Part shown: positions 1 through 7,635 of the stretch, piece by piece
How positions within the stretch are numbered: the stretch's first letter is position 1
Layout: every line of letters starts with the position of its first letter
Origin: an uncultured Eubacteriales bacterium
GTDB lineage: Bacteria > Bacillota > Clostridia > Oscillospirales > Acutalibacteraceae
NCBI GenBank assembly: GCA_900320415.1
Contig: ONSE01000269.1
Coordinates: 1-21,734 of the forward strand
Length of the DNA stretch: 21,734 nucleotides
Direction of reading: 5' to 3'
Notes under the pieces: generated by a model
The model's input: the letters and a program-made list of their open reading frames with translations, nothing else
The model's database searches: none
Told to the model about the DNA's origin: nothing
Program-made: the position numbers and the translations under genes

Positions 1-1
1 C

Positions 2-856
2 GATGTGACACTGTTGGATAAGGAACGCGCGGAACAGCTTCTATCCTGCTGCGGACTGAAGGCAGAATTCAACACCGGGCTCAGCGATACTGTTGCCGAG
101 GGTCTTGTTGTTTCCCAGGATCCCGAGGCAGGCGCCGAAGTAACAGACGGCGCGTCTCTTCGCCTCCTTGTCAGCGGGGGCAGAGAGAAAACGGAAATGC
201 CTGATGTCACGGGAGAGAAGCTGGAAACAGCTGCCAAGCTGCTTCTCAGCAGGGAGCTTGCGTTTACCGTCACCTATGATGAGGAGAGTCAGCAGTCGTC
301 CGGAACGATACTCAGGCAGAGCGTCCGTCAGGGAGAGCCGGTACAAAAGGGAACGGTTGTCACGCTCGTTGTTAATGCCGAAAACGGTCTTGTAAAAATC
401 CCCGATATCATGGGAATGGAGTTGGAGGAAGCTGACAGTACCGTTACCTCGGCGGGACTCAATCTTCTGATATTCGTGGACGACGCGCACCCCTATTCCG
501 ACGGAAGAGTGATTGCCCAGGGACCGAAGGCGGGGCTGTATGCCGATAACGGCAGCGATTTGGTGGTGCTGCTCAGCGGAAAGGGTGAGGACGGAAGCGG
601 ACCTCCCGCCATTAGCATATCACAGCAGGCAGTTACTCTTGCCAAGGGCGAGGAGTTCATTTTGGAAATCAACACGAAAAACATCAGTAATCTGAGTCTG
701 GTGGATTATGAGATCACGGACGCGAACGTGGTGGATGTCGTTCACATCGACAAGAAGACGCTCGCGATGACCTTCCGCGGCATGGCGGCCGGCAACGCTC
801 AGATCATCATCAGCTGCGGCGAGATCAAACAGGTCTGCGATGTGACGGTGAAATAA
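2..856 (+). CDS. PASTA-repeat surface protein, 5'-truncated by window edge
   Basis: The frame is open to the window's left edge, so the true start lies upstream; the GTG at position 5 is probably not the start. Three PASTA-like units are visible, at roughly residues 3-60, 64-124 and 129-192, each with the pattern of a conserved proline-aspartate, a helix, a hydrophobic centre with Q-P-G-x-x-V, and a final LLVSGG/LVVN-type strand. Residues about 202-283 look like an Ig-like/BIG2 strand-rich domain. PASTA domains bind peptidoglycan or beta-lactams and usually sit outside the cell on PrkC/Stk1-type Ser/Thr kinases or penicillin-binding proteins. The missing N-terminus prevents a choice between a kinase and a non-kinase surface protein; an Ig-like domain after PASTA units is known in PrkC of Bacillus. 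A terminator follows directly. Confidence 0.8.
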   Translation, partial: DVTLLDKERAEQLLSCCGLKAEFNTGLSDTVAEGLVVSQDPEAGAEVTDGASLRLLVSGGREKTEMPDVTGEKLETAAKLLLSRELAFTVTYDEESQQSSGTILRQSVRQGEPVQKGTVVTLVVNAENGLVKIPDIMGMELEEADSTVTSAGLNLLIFVDDAHPYSDGRVIAQGPKAGLYADNGSDLVVLLSGKGEDGSGPPAISISQQAVTLAKGEEFILEINTKNISNLSLVDYEITDANVVDVVHIDKKTLAMTFRGMAAGNAQIIISCGEIKQVCDVTVK

Positions 857-871
857 CAACGGAATAGAAAC

Positions 872-907
872 AGTACCGCGGAGAGCGTTTCTTCGCGGTG
901 CTTTTTT
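872..907 (+). terminator. Intrinsic terminator after the PASTA gene
   Basis: A 12-bp stem (872-883 with 891-902, containing G-U pairs) and a 7-nt loop are followed by six T residues at 902-907. It begins 15 nt after the stop codon and separates this gene from the pan operon. Confidence 0.85.
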
Positions 908-977
908 GCGGCGGAAAGGCGGACAGTTTCGCTGAAAGAATTCGCTGATCTCCCCCGATTCTTGGCGGCGGACACCA

Positions 978-1005
978 TTGACACGCCCCGAAATTGTGGT
1001 ATAAT
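978..1005 (+). promoter_or_regulatory. Sigma-A promoter of the panBCD-coaBC operon
   Basis: TTGACA at 978-983 and TATAAT at 1000-1005 are separated by 16 bp. A TG at 997-998 makes an extended -10. Transcription should start near 1012, giving a leader of about 85 nt in which I see no riboswitch-like structure. Confidence 0.85.
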
Positions 1006-1097
1006 CGGTAAGGATAGCATTCCGAGGAAGCTATACCTTATATCTTATCATCATTTTTTGCAAGAATGTGAGATATGTGTGTAAAGGAGAAGCAAGC

Positions 1098-1925
1098 GTG
1101 AAGAACACAGTTTTAACATTGCAGCAGGCAAAAATCGAAAAGAAAAAAATCACCATGCTGACCGCCTATGACTATTCCACGGCGCATCTGATCGACGAGG
1201 CGGGCGTGAATATGATCCTCGTGGGCGATTCGCTCGGAAACGTGATGCTCGGCTATGAGGACACGGTTTCCGTCACCATGGAGGATATGATCCATCACGG
1301 CGCGGCGGTCGCGCGCGGCGCGAAAAACGCAATGGTCGTGGTCGATATGCCCTTCATGTCCTACCAGACGAGCGTCTATGACGCGGTGGTCAATGCGGGC
1401 AGGCTGATGAAGGAAGCCAGAGCCAACGCGGTGAAGCTCGAGGGCGGCACCGAGGTCGCAGAGCAGATCAGGTCAATCGTCGCGGCGGGGATCCCCGTGG
1501 TGGCGCATATCGGTCTGACGCCGCAGTCCGTCAACGTGTTCGGCGGACATAAGGTGCAGGGAAAGACCGAGGCGGCGGCGAGGAAGCTGCTCGCGGACGC
1601 GGCGGCAGTGGAGTCGGCTGGCGCCTTTGCGGTCGTCATCGAGGGCGTTCCCGCAAAGCTCGCGGAGCTGATCACGCAGCGCCTTTCGGTTCCCACCATC
1701 GGTATCGGCGCGGGTGCGGCGTGCGACGGTCAGGTATTGGTGTATCAGGATATGCTGGGAATGTACGCGGATTTTACTCCCAAATTTGTCAAGAAGTTCG
1801 CGAATGTCGGCGAGGTCATGAAGGCGGCGTTCGCACGGTATATAGAAGAGGTCGGCAGCGGCGCGTTTCCCTCGGAGGAGCACTGCTACGCGATCGACAG
1901 CGAAATCATTGAGAAGCTGCGGTAA
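1098..1925 (+). CDS. panB: 3-methyl-2-oxobutanoate hydroxymethyltransferase (PanB)
   Basis: Transfers a hydroxymethyl group from 5,10-methylene-tetrahydrofolate to 2-oxoisovalerate to give ketopantoate, the first committed step of pantothenate synthesis in the cytoplasm. A TIM-barrel protein of 275 residues, close to the usual 260-280. Visible family motifs are GDSLGNVMLGY (residues 43-53, metal-binding Asp), VVDMPFMSY (81-89), KLEGG (113-117), HIGLTPQS (137-144) and the catalytic Glu in VIEGVP (about 182). I chose GTG at 1098 because AAAGGAG lies 8 nt before it; an in-frame ATG at 1068 adds ten unconserved residues and lacks a good ribosome binding site. First gene of the operon; its stop overlaps the panC ribosome binding site. 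Confidence 0.96.
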   Translation: MKNTVLTLQQAKIEKKKITMLTAYDYSTAHLIDEAGVNMILVGDSLGNVMLGYEDTVSVTMEDMIHHGAAVARGAKNAMVVVDMPFMSYQTSVYDAVVNAGRLMKEARANAVKLEGGTEVAEQIRSIVAAGIPVVAHIGLTPQSVNVFGGHKVQGKTEAAARKLLADAAAVESAGAFAVVIEGVPAKLAELITQRLSVPTIGIGAGAACDGQVLVYQDMLGMYADFTPKFVKKFANVGEVMKAAFARYIEEVGSGAFPSEEHCYAIDSEIIEKLR

Positions 1926-1938
1926 GGAGGACAAGCAC

Positions 1939-2781
1939 ATGAAGTTAGCGAGAACCGTAAAGGAAGTCAAGGAGCAGGTCAGAGAGTGGAAGCGGCAGGG
2001 ACTGAGCGTCGGCCTGGTTCCCACCATGGGCTATCTGCACGAGGGGCACCAAAGCCTGATCAAAAGGGCGGTCACGGAGAACGACAGGGTGGTCGTCAGC
2101 GTGTTTGTCAACCCGATCCAGTTCGCGCCCAATGAGGATCTGGAAACCTATCCGCGCGACCTCGAGGCTGACTGCGCGCTCTGTGAGAACACGGGCGCGG
2201 CGATGGTGTTCCACCCCGAGGCGGAGGAGATGTACGGAGACGGCTTCACCACCTTCGTCGATATGACGGGCGTGACAAAGGAGCTTTGCGGCAAGAGCCG
2301 ACCCACCCATTTCAGGGGCGTGTGTACGGTCGTCAATAAGCTGTTCAATATCGTGACCCCCGACAGGGCGTATTTCGGTCAGAAGGACGCGCAGCAGCTC
2401 GCGGTGATCCGCCGCATGGTGCGTGACCTCAACATGAACCTCGAGGTAGTCGGCTGTCCGATCATCCGCGAAGCGGACGGTCTCGCAAAAAGCTCGCGCA
2501 ACACCTATCTTTCCGCTGAGGAGAGAAAGGCGGCTCTCGTTCTCAGCAGAGCGGTTTTTGCGGGCGAGAAGATGATCAGGGACGGAGAGCGGGACGGAGA
2601 GAAGGTGCTTGCCGCCATGACCGCCATGATCGAGGCGGAGCCTCTCGCGAGGATCGACTATGTGGAGATGGTGAAGTGGGATTCCATTGAGATCTGCCAT
2701 CAGATCGACGGACCGGTGCTGACGGCGGTCGCCGTCTACATCGGCAAGACGCGCCTGATCGACAACTTTATCGCGGAATAA
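1939..2781 (+). CDS. panC: Pantothenate synthetase (PanC)
   Basis: Condenses pantoate with beta-alanine using ATP through a pantoyl-adenylate intermediate. Length 280 residues, the family norm. The nucleotide-binding HxGH-type motif is in PTMGYLHEGH (28-37), and KSSRN (184-188) is the KMSKS-like loop of this adenylyltransferase superfamily. The ATG at 1939 has TAAGGAGG 8 nt upstream, which also contains the panB stop codon; the in-frame ATG at 1909 lies inside panB and is less likely. It uses the panB branch product (after ketopantoate reduction) and the beta-alanine made by PanD. No ketopantoate reductase gene is visible in the window, so that step must be encoded elsewhere. Confidence 0.96.
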   Translation: MKLARTVKEVKEQVREWKRQGLSVGLVPTMGYLHEGHQSLIKRAVTENDRVVVSVFVNPIQFAPNEDLETYPRDLEADCALCENTGAAMVFHPEAEEMYGDGFTTFVDMTGVTKELCGKSRPTHFRGVCTVVNKLFNIVTPDRAYFGQKDAQQLAVIRRMVRDLNMNLEVVGCPIIREADGLAKSSRNTYLSAEERKAALVLSRAVFAGEKMIRDGERDGEKVLAAMTAMIEAEPLARIDYVEMVKWDSIEICHQIDGPVLTAVAVYIGKTRLIDNFIAE

Positions 2782-2791
2782 GGGAGAGCGC

Positions 2792-3181
2792 ATGAATATT
2801 ACATTACTTAAGGGAAAGATCCACCGCGCTACGGTGAAGCAGGCAGAGCTGGACTACGTGGGCAGCATCACCATCGACGAGGCGCTGATGGAAGCCGCGG
2901 GCATCGTGGAATACGAACAGGTGCAGATCGTGGATGTCAACAACGGCAGCCGCTTCACCACCTACGTGATCGCGGGCGAACGCGAAAGCGGACTGATCTG
3001 CCTTAACGGCGCGGCGGCACGTCAGGTCAGTGTGGGAGATAAGGTGATCATCATGTGCTATGCGCAGATGACGGCGGAGGAGGCTGCCGATCATTCCCCA
3101 AGGGTGGTTTTTGTAGACGAAGAAAACCGCGCCGTCAAAACAACGCGGTACGAAAAGCACGGCAGACTGTGCGATATGTAA
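2792..3181 (+). CDS. panD: Aspartate 1-decarboxylase proenzyme (PanD)
   Basis: Decarboxylates L-aspartate to beta-alanine, the second substrate of PanC. The 129-residue proenzyme has the self-processing Gly24-Ser25 bond in YVGSITID; cleavage there creates the pyruvoyl cofactor on the new N-terminus of the alpha chain. The position equals that in the E. coli enzyme. Other conserved parts are the N-terminal KGKIHRATVKQAELDY and the ICLNGAAAR segment (substrate pocket and Asn near the active site). The start is 10 nt after the panC stop, with AGGGAG just upstream, consistent with co-translation. The C-terminus after about residue 115 is variable. Confidence 0.96.
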   Translation: MNITLLKGKIHRATVKQAELDYVGSITIDEALMEAAGIVEYEQVQIVDVNNGSRFTTYVIAGERESGLICLNGAAARQVSVGDKVIIMCYAQMTAEEAADHSPRVVFVDEENRAVKTTRYEKHGRLCDM

Positions 3182-3193
3182 GGGTGAGGGAAG

Positions 3194-4402
3194 ATGTTAA
3201 AAGGAAAAACCGTTGTTCTCGGCGTAACGGGCAGCATTGCGGCTTATAAAATCGCCAACCTCGCGAGCAGCCTGGTGAAGCTGCACGCGGACGTCCACGT
3301 CATCATGACGCAGAACGCAACGAATTTTATCAATCCCATCGCCTTTGAGACACTCACCAAAAACAAGTGCATGACAGACACCTTTGACAGGAATTTCATG
3401 TTTCATGTGGCACACGTCTCGATCGCCGACAAGGCGGACGTCATGCTGGTCGCGCCCGCGTCCGCGAATATCATCGCCAAGATGGCGCACGGCATCGCAG
3501 ACGATATGCTCAGCACGACGTATCTCGCGATGAAGTGCCCCGTGCTGGTGTCTCCCGCCATGAACGTGAATATGTTCACGAACCCTGTTGTGCAGCGCAA
3601 CCTCCAAACGCTGGAGGAGTACGGCGTGACGGTGATCCCGCCCGAGAACGGATACCTCGCCTGCGGCTATACAGGCACGGGCAAGATGCCCTCGGAGCAG
3701 GTGCTGCTCGACTATATCCTGCGCGAGATTGCAAAGGAGAAGGATTTGGCAGGCAAAAAGGTGCTCGTCACCGCGGGTCCCACGCGTGAGAGCATCGATC
3801 CCGTCCGCTTTATCACCAACCATTCCACGGGAAAGATGGGCTACGCCGTCGCGCGGCAGGCGATGCTGCGAGGCGCGGAGGTGACGCTGGTCAGCGGCCC
3901 CGTGAGCATAGCGCCGCCGCCGTTTACGGAGGTGGTGCGCGTGCAGAGCGCGCAGGAGATGTTCGAGGCGGTGAAGGAACACAGTGCGGAGGCGGACATG
4001 ATCATCAAGACCGCGGCGGTGGCGGACTATACACCCGCGCATACCGCGCAGGAGAAAATCAAGAAATCCGACAGCGGCGCCGATCTCTCCGTTCCGCTGC
4101 AGCGCACGACAGATATTTTGAAATGGCTCGGGGAGCACAAGCGGGACGGACAGGTTCTCTGCGGCTTCTCTATGGAAACGGAGAATATGCTCGAAAACTC
4201 CCGCGCCAAGCTGAAGAAGAAAAACGCCGACCTTATCGCGGCAAATTCGCTGAGAGACGCGGGCTCGGGCTTCGGCACCGACACCAACCACCTCGTACTG
4301 ATTACGGGCGACGGCGTGACGGATCTGCCCCTGCTTTCCAAGGAAGAGGCGGCGGACAGACTGCTTGACGCACTTCTCGCTCTCTGCGGAAAACTTCGCT
4401 GA
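3194..4402 (+). CDS. coaBC: Bifunctional phosphopantothenoylcysteine decarboxylase / phosphopantothenate-cysteine ligase
   Basis: Carries two steps of coenzyme A synthesis: ligation of cysteine to 4'-phosphopantothenate, then flavin-dependent decarboxylation to 4'-phosphopantetheine. The N-terminal CoaC domain (about 1-180) shows the flavin-binding GVTGSIAAYK start, the catalytic His74 in HVAHVS, PAMNVNMF (121-128) and the active cysteine in ACGYTGTGKM (Cys157). The CoaB domain (about 186-400) begins with VLVTAGPTRESIDPVR and has NHSTGKMG and EKIKK (the catalytic-lysine region). Length 402 is typical. It follows panD by 12 nt with GAGGGAAG before the ATG, so the operon runs from pantothenate precursors to phosphopantetheine. 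The last few codons and the stop lie inside a dispersed repeat (4381-4438). Confidence 0.96.
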   Translation: MLKGKTVVLGVTGSIAAYKIANLASSLVKLHADVHVIMTQNATNFINPIAFETLTKNKCMTDTFDRNFMFHVAHVSIADKADVMLVAPASANIIAKMAHGIADDMLSTTYLAMKCPVLVSPAMNVNMFTNPVVQRNLQTLEEYGVTVIPPENGYLACGYTGTGKMPSEQVLLDYILREIAKEKDLAGKKVLVTAGPTRESIDPVRFITNHSTGKMGYAVARQAMLRGAEVTLVSGPVSIAPPPFTEVVRVQSAQEMFEAVKEHSAEADMIIKTAAVADYTPAHTAQEKIKKSDSGADLSVPLQRTTDILKWLGEHKRDGQVLCGFSMETENMLENSRAKLKKKNADLIAANSLRDAGSGFGTDTNHLVLITGDGVTDLPLLSKEEAADRLLDALLALCGKLR

Positions 4403-4438
4403 CAGCTGTTTTAATACTTTTTTAATCAAGGATCAGTA
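4381..4438 (+). repeat. Dispersed intergenic repeat, copy 1 (overlaps coaBC 3' end)
   Basis: The stretch matches, in the same order, the copies at 7334-7410 (plus) and 18480-18560 (minus). Shared blocks are TTCGCTGACAGCTGTTT (4395-4411, exact in the 18.5-kb copy) and TAATCAAGGATCAGTA (4423-4438, exact in the 7.3-kb copy). Weaker similarity reaches back to about 4381, inside coaBC. The left terminal repeat is not recognisable here, so this copy is 5'-truncated or replaced by coding sequence. Confidence 0.75.
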
Positions 4439-4450
4439 TGACATACGAAA

Positions 4451-4486
4451 CGAAAAAAGCTCCCGATGTTACGGGAGCTTTTTTCG
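4451..4486. terminator. Bidirectional terminator between coaBC and the XRE gene
   Basis: A stem of 14 bp or more with arms 4451-4464 and 4473-4486 has six A residues on the left and six T residues on the right. It can terminate coaBC from the left and the convergent XRE regulator from the right. Confidence 0.9.
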
Positions 4487-4519
4487 TGTATGAGAACGTA
4501 AATCAATCGGAGAACGCAA

Positions 4520-4888
4520 CTATATCAAATAATTCTTTTTGATGAATTCCTCAATTTTGTTCCATTCCTTTTCCGTGAGACCGCACTCCATAGAGCTGCG
4601 GAGCACATCACGCAGGTGGGGAATGCGGTAGATGTACTCGTTAAGGTCATCGGAAAGGGTGCGCGGCGTTTTGGTTTCCGCCGCGAGATCGTAGAGACAG
4701 TACCGTTCACTGGTGTTCATTTCGAGCAGGTCCGCCATCTTCCGAAGCGTTTCAAAGGACGGGGCGGAACGGCTTCCGCTCTCCATACTGGAAAGATAGC
4801 TGGGCGATATCCCCAGCAGTTCCGCGAGCTTGACCATGCGGATATTTCTTATTTTGCGTTTGCTGCGAAGGTATTCGCCAAATGTCAT
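4520..4888 (-). CDS. XRE-family helix-turn-helix transcriptional regulator
   Basis: A cytoplasmic DNA-binding protein of 122 residues. Residues about 3-60 form a Cro/C1-type HTH, with VKLAELLGISPSYLSSMESG as helices 2-3 and the ESG/R turn typical of the family. The C-terminal half is helical and acidic (RIPHLRDVL, LTEKEWNKIEEF), perhaps a dimerisation or sensing region; no enzymatic domain is seen. The ATG complementary to 4886-4888 has AAGGGGG about 9 nt upstream. It is divergent from the response regulator at 5021, leaving about 130 bp between the two starts, so it may control that gene or itself. Its targets cannot be read from the sequence. Confidence 0.9.
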   Translation of the reverse strand: MTFGEYLRSKRKIRNIRMVKLAELLGISPSYLSSMESGSRSAPSFETLRKMADLLEMNTSERYCLYDLAAETKTPRTLSDDLNEYIYRIPHLRDVLRSSMECGLTEKEWNKIEEFIKKNYLI

Positions 4889-4969
4889 AGTAAAATCCCC
4901 CTTATCTAACCTCTCAAATTTTAACGTATAAGTCGGAGTGAAAAAATTAAAAGAATACTTTGGAAACTA

Positions 4970-4998
4970 TTGGAAATCGTTGAGAAATGTAGTATAAT
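4970..4998 (+). promoter_or_regulatory. Sigma-A promoter of the response regulator/kinase pair
   Basis: TTGGAA at 4970-4975 and TATAAT at 4993-4998 are spaced 17 bp. TTGGAAA occurs twice, at 4960-4966 and 4970-4976, exactly one helical turn apart and overlapping the -35; this could be a direct-repeat operator. Confidence 0.75.
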
Positions 4999-5020
4999 GT
5001 ACGGACAGGGGGGGATTCTT

Positions 5021-5812
5021 ATGAACATTATTGTCAACTTGCTCGTAATCGAGGATGACACGGGCACCTGCGAAATGTACAGAGAGTACAGCGAGGAGCA
5101 TGACGACGTCTATCTGGTGGGAATTACGGCTCATTCCGCCGAAGCGCTGGAGCTTACGGAGAAATACCGGCCAAACGCGGTCGTGTTGGATCTGGAGCTG
5201 CAGAAGGGTTCGGGCAGCGGAATAGAGTACCTGATGGGACTCGAAAAGCTGGCGCTGAAAACGCGCCCTTATATCGCGGTGGTGACGAATAACGTCAGCC
5301 AATACACTCACGCTGCAGCGCGCCGCTGCGGTGCGGACTACATCTTCCTGAAAACGCAGTCAGACTACAGCGTCCCGATGGTGATGCGGTTTCTGCGCAG
5401 TATGGTTGCGGCAATTCCCGATATTGCCCTGCAGAAGGAGATGGATAACCCTGCCGCAAAGCAGAAGATCGAGGAGGATTACCGCCGGCGCCTGCGTCAG
5501 ACCATCAACAGGGAGCTTGACATGGTCGGCATCAGCCACAGAGCTGTCGGCCGGGATTATCTCTGCGACGCGATCGAAATGATTTGCCACAAGCGTCAGA
5601 CTTACATTTGCGCGGAAGTAGCGAAAAAATATAAAAAGTCAGACCCGAGCGTGGAACGCGCGATGCAGAACGCTATCAACAGCGCGTGGCGCAAAACCGA
5701 TATCGAAACGCTGGAAAAATGCTATACCGCGCCGATATCCTCCGAAAAGGGCGTTCCGACGCTGATGGAGTTCATTTTTTACTATGCCGATAAGGTGAAA
5801 AGCGCAGTGTGA
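5021..5812 (+). CDS. Response regulator with Spo0A-like DNA-binding output domain
   Basis: A 263-residue cytoplasmic two-component regulator. The receiver domain (about 5-125) has the acidic pair in VIEDD (11-13), the phosphoacceptor Asp57 in VVLDLEL, Thr89 and Lys111. Residues about 150-262 resemble the Spo0A C-terminal domain: a helix with YLCDAIEMIC, then AEVAKKYKKSDPSVERAMQNAINSAW-type recognition helices, and a terminal PTLMEFIFYYADKVK resembling the PTNSEFIAMIADKLR end of B. subtilis Spo0A (recalled, not aligned). ATG 5021 is chosen because a run of seven G residues lies about 7 nt before it; the in-frame ATG at 4970 overlaps the -35. The next gene is a histidine kinase. Canonical Spo0A is usually an orphan fed by a phosphorelay, so this is probably a paralogue with its own kinase. 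Confidence 0.85.
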   Translation: MNIIVNLLVIEDDTGTCEMYREYSEEHDDVYLVGITAHSAEALELTEKYRPNAVVLDLELQKGSGSGIEYLMGLEKLALKTRPYIAVVTNNVSQYTHAAARRCGADYIFLKTQSDYSVPMVMRFLRSMVAAIPDIALQKEMDNPAAKQKIEEDYRRRLRQTINRELDMVGISHRAVGRDYLCDAIEMICHKRQTYICAEVAKKYKKSDPSVERAMQNAINSAWRKTDIETLEKCYTAPISSEKGVPTLMEFIFYYADKVKSAV

Positions 5813-5833
5813 TAACGCAAAGGTTTTTTCTGT

Positions 5834-7333
5834 ATGAACATCATTTCTTATTTTGCTTGCGAAAAAACCTCCTTTGGAGCCAATCTGACAGGAGGTTTGG
5901 CATTCTTTTTTGTCGCGCTCTACATTTACTACCGCTTTTTGTATCCTGACAAAAGGCTTTCCCGCGCGATCATCCTGAAAAGCATCGCGTGCGGGATTCT
6001 CAGCGCGTTTGTCTACGCTCTTCTTTTCGACACAAGCCAATCGCTCGCCTCCGTTGCGTGGTACCTTATGCCGTCTCTGTTTATCGTACTGGCGGCAAAA
6101 CGGGACAGGTTTGTCAAGGCGGGAATCGGTTTTGTATCGGTATCGATTATGCATATTTTTAAGGTGCTGTCGGTTTACACGGTCATCCTCCTGTATTCCG
6201 CTTTTTTCTCGTTTTCGGATTATGAGAGGATGAGCACCGTAGTTTTTATCGTCTGTTTTGCTCTGACCTTTCTGACGGCGATCTGGTTCCTGCACATAAA
6301 GAGCCTGTGCAGGGGCATTTCGTTCTTTTTTAGAAGGGAAAACCTGGGACTCGGGTTGGTTCTGTCAAGTCTTGTCTTTTTTACCGCCAACATTGAGGCA
6401 GATGGAAAGGAGCATCGAATGGTATTCTATCTGATCGTCGCGATCGTTATGCTGACATCCGGTCTGGGGTTCTATTTCTGGATCCGCAGCAGTATCACCG
6501 CGCACTACCGAGAGAGAATGAAGCTGCGCAATGAGGAACACTACCGTCAGCTGCTGACAGAGAAGGAGCAGGAGCTGGAAAAGCTCAGGCAGTCCAATGA
6601 GTATCTCGCGAAGGTGGTACACCGCGACAACCACCTGGTGCAGTCGCTGGGAGCCGCTGTGGACGCGTATTTTCAAAGCGGCGACCGGGCGTTCCGCGAC
6701 GACCTCCTGCGGGAGGTGAAAGCGTTTGCCGAGGAGCGCGGAGAGCTGATGACAAAGGAGCAGATCGCTTCCAGGATCCTGCCGTCAACCGGCAACCTAA
6801 TGATTGACGGCGCCATCAACGGCCTTTACGCCAAAGCAGTCTCCCGCGGGATCGATTTCAGTCTCAGCGTCAGCGCGGCGGCGGATGAAGTCATCGGAAA
6901 ATACCTCTCCCGTACCGAGCTGCAGACGCTCCTCTGCGATCACATCAAAAACGCGGTTATCGCGGTGGAGGCAAAGGGAGAGGAAAACGGAAAAATCTAC
7001 GTCAGCCTTTCCGAAAAGAACGGCTGCTATGAAATCGGCATCTTTGACAGCGGTATACCGTTTGAAATCGCCACCCTTGACAGGCTGGGAAAGGAGCCTG
7101 CCACGACCCACGCGGACAGCGGCGGCAGCGGTATCGGCTTCATGACGACGTTTCGTGTGCTCGAAAAGGCGAGGGCGAGTCTGATGATCACCGAGTTTGA
7201 AAATCCGACGCCGTTTTCAAAATCCGTCGTTTTCCGTTTCGACGGCGCGTCCGCTTTTATTATCAGTTCCTGCCGCGGGGAGGAGCTGAAGGCCGCCCTC
7301 GGCAGAAGCGATGTCCTGCTGCAGCAGACCTAA
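5834..7333 (+). CDS. Membrane GHKL-type sensor histidine kinase
   Basis: A 499-residue kinase and the likely partner of the preceding regulator, whose stop is 21 nt upstream; the ribosome binding site is weak (AAAGG about 11 nt before the ATG). Roughly six or seven hydrophobic segments fill residues 18-216, followed by a charged helical linker (about 222-260) likely to form a coiled coil. The probable phosphoacceptor is His263 in KVVHRDNH. The ATPase part shows an N box around DHIKNAVIA (369-377), a G1 box FDSGIPFE (404-411) and a G2 box GGSGIGF (430-436). A polytopic sensor without a periplasmic domain followed by this degenerate H box recalls AgrC/LytS-like kinases that sense peptides or membrane state. 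The ligand is unknown. The stop is immediately followed by a dispersed repeat. Confidence 0.87.
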   Translation: MNIISYFACEKTSFGANLTGGLAFFFVALYIYYRFLYPDKRLSRAIILKSIACGILSAFVYALLFDTSQSLASVAWYLMPSLFIVLAAKRDRFVKAGIGFVSVSIMHIFKVLSVYTVILLYSAFFSFSDYERMSTVVFIVCFALTFLTAIWFLHIKSLCRGISFFFRRENLGLGLVLSSLVFFTANIEADGKEHRMVFYLIVAIVMLTSGLGFYFWIRSSITAHYRERMKLRNEEHYRQLLTEKEQELEKLRQSNEYLAKVVHRDNHLVQSLGAAVDAYFQSGDRAFRDDLLREVKAFAEERGELMTKEQIASRILPSTGNLMIDGAINGLYAKAVSRGIDFSLSVSAAADEVIGKYLSRTELQTLLCDHIKNAVIAVEAKGEENGKIYVSLSEKNGCYEIGIFDSGIPFEIATLDRLGKEPATTHADSGGSGIGFMTTFRVLEKARASLMITEFENPTPFSKSVVFRFDGASAFIISSCRGEELKAALGRSDVLLQQT

Positions 7334-7410
7334 TACTGATCATTGACGAATTCCTTGAGTATCTGTTGCGTTAAATTCCGAATAACTGCTGTTTTAATCA
7401 AGGATCAGTA
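7334..7410 (+). repeat. Dispersed intergenic repeat, copy 2 (most complete)
   Basis: A 77-bp element bounded by inverted ends: TACTGATC at 7334-7341 and GATCAGTA at 7403-7410 are exact reverse complements, and the match extends to 13 positions with one mismatch (7334-7346 against 7398-7410). It begins on the base after the kinase stop codon and ends two bases before a terminator stem. The internal block ATCTGTTGCG is shared with copy 3. Confidence 0.8.
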
Positions 7411-7412
7411 CA

Positions 7413-7450
7413 AAAAAATCCCTCCCGGCGCTGAGCCGGGAGGGATTTTT
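7413..7450. terminator. Strong terminator after the histidine kinase
   Basis: AAAAAATCCCTCCCGGC (about 7413-7429) pairs with GCCGGGAGGGATTTTT (7435-7450) around a 5-nt loop. A and T runs on the two sides make it usable in both directions. Confidence 0.92.
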
Positions 7451-7551
7451 CGGGTTTATGTTAGAAACCACCTCTATTATTATAGCACAGATAATAAGCA
7501 ATAGCAAGTCCTATTTTTAAAATAAAATTTAAAATAATTTTATTAAAACGC

Positions 7552-7580
7552 TTGACAATGTTGATAATTGTATGTATAAT
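7552..7580 (+). promoter_or_regulatory. Perfect consensus sigma-A promoter of the putative RNA unit
   Basis: TTGACA at 7552-7557 and TATAAT at 7575-7580, both exact, with optimal 17-bp spacing and an AT-rich tract (about 7511-7548) upstream that could act as an UP element. Transcription should start near 7587. It is the best-matching promoter in the window, of a quality usually seen for stable RNAs or very abundant transcripts. Confidence 0.9.
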
Positions 7581-7635
7581 ATAGACAAAGATAAGGCAAA
7601 GGAAAACGAAAGACAGAAAGAAGGAGGTCTTAATT

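Noticed and set aside
3197..4429. 410-codon open frame on the minus strand
   Set aside because: Antisense shadow of coaBC, rich in His and Arg as expected from reversed GC-rich codons.
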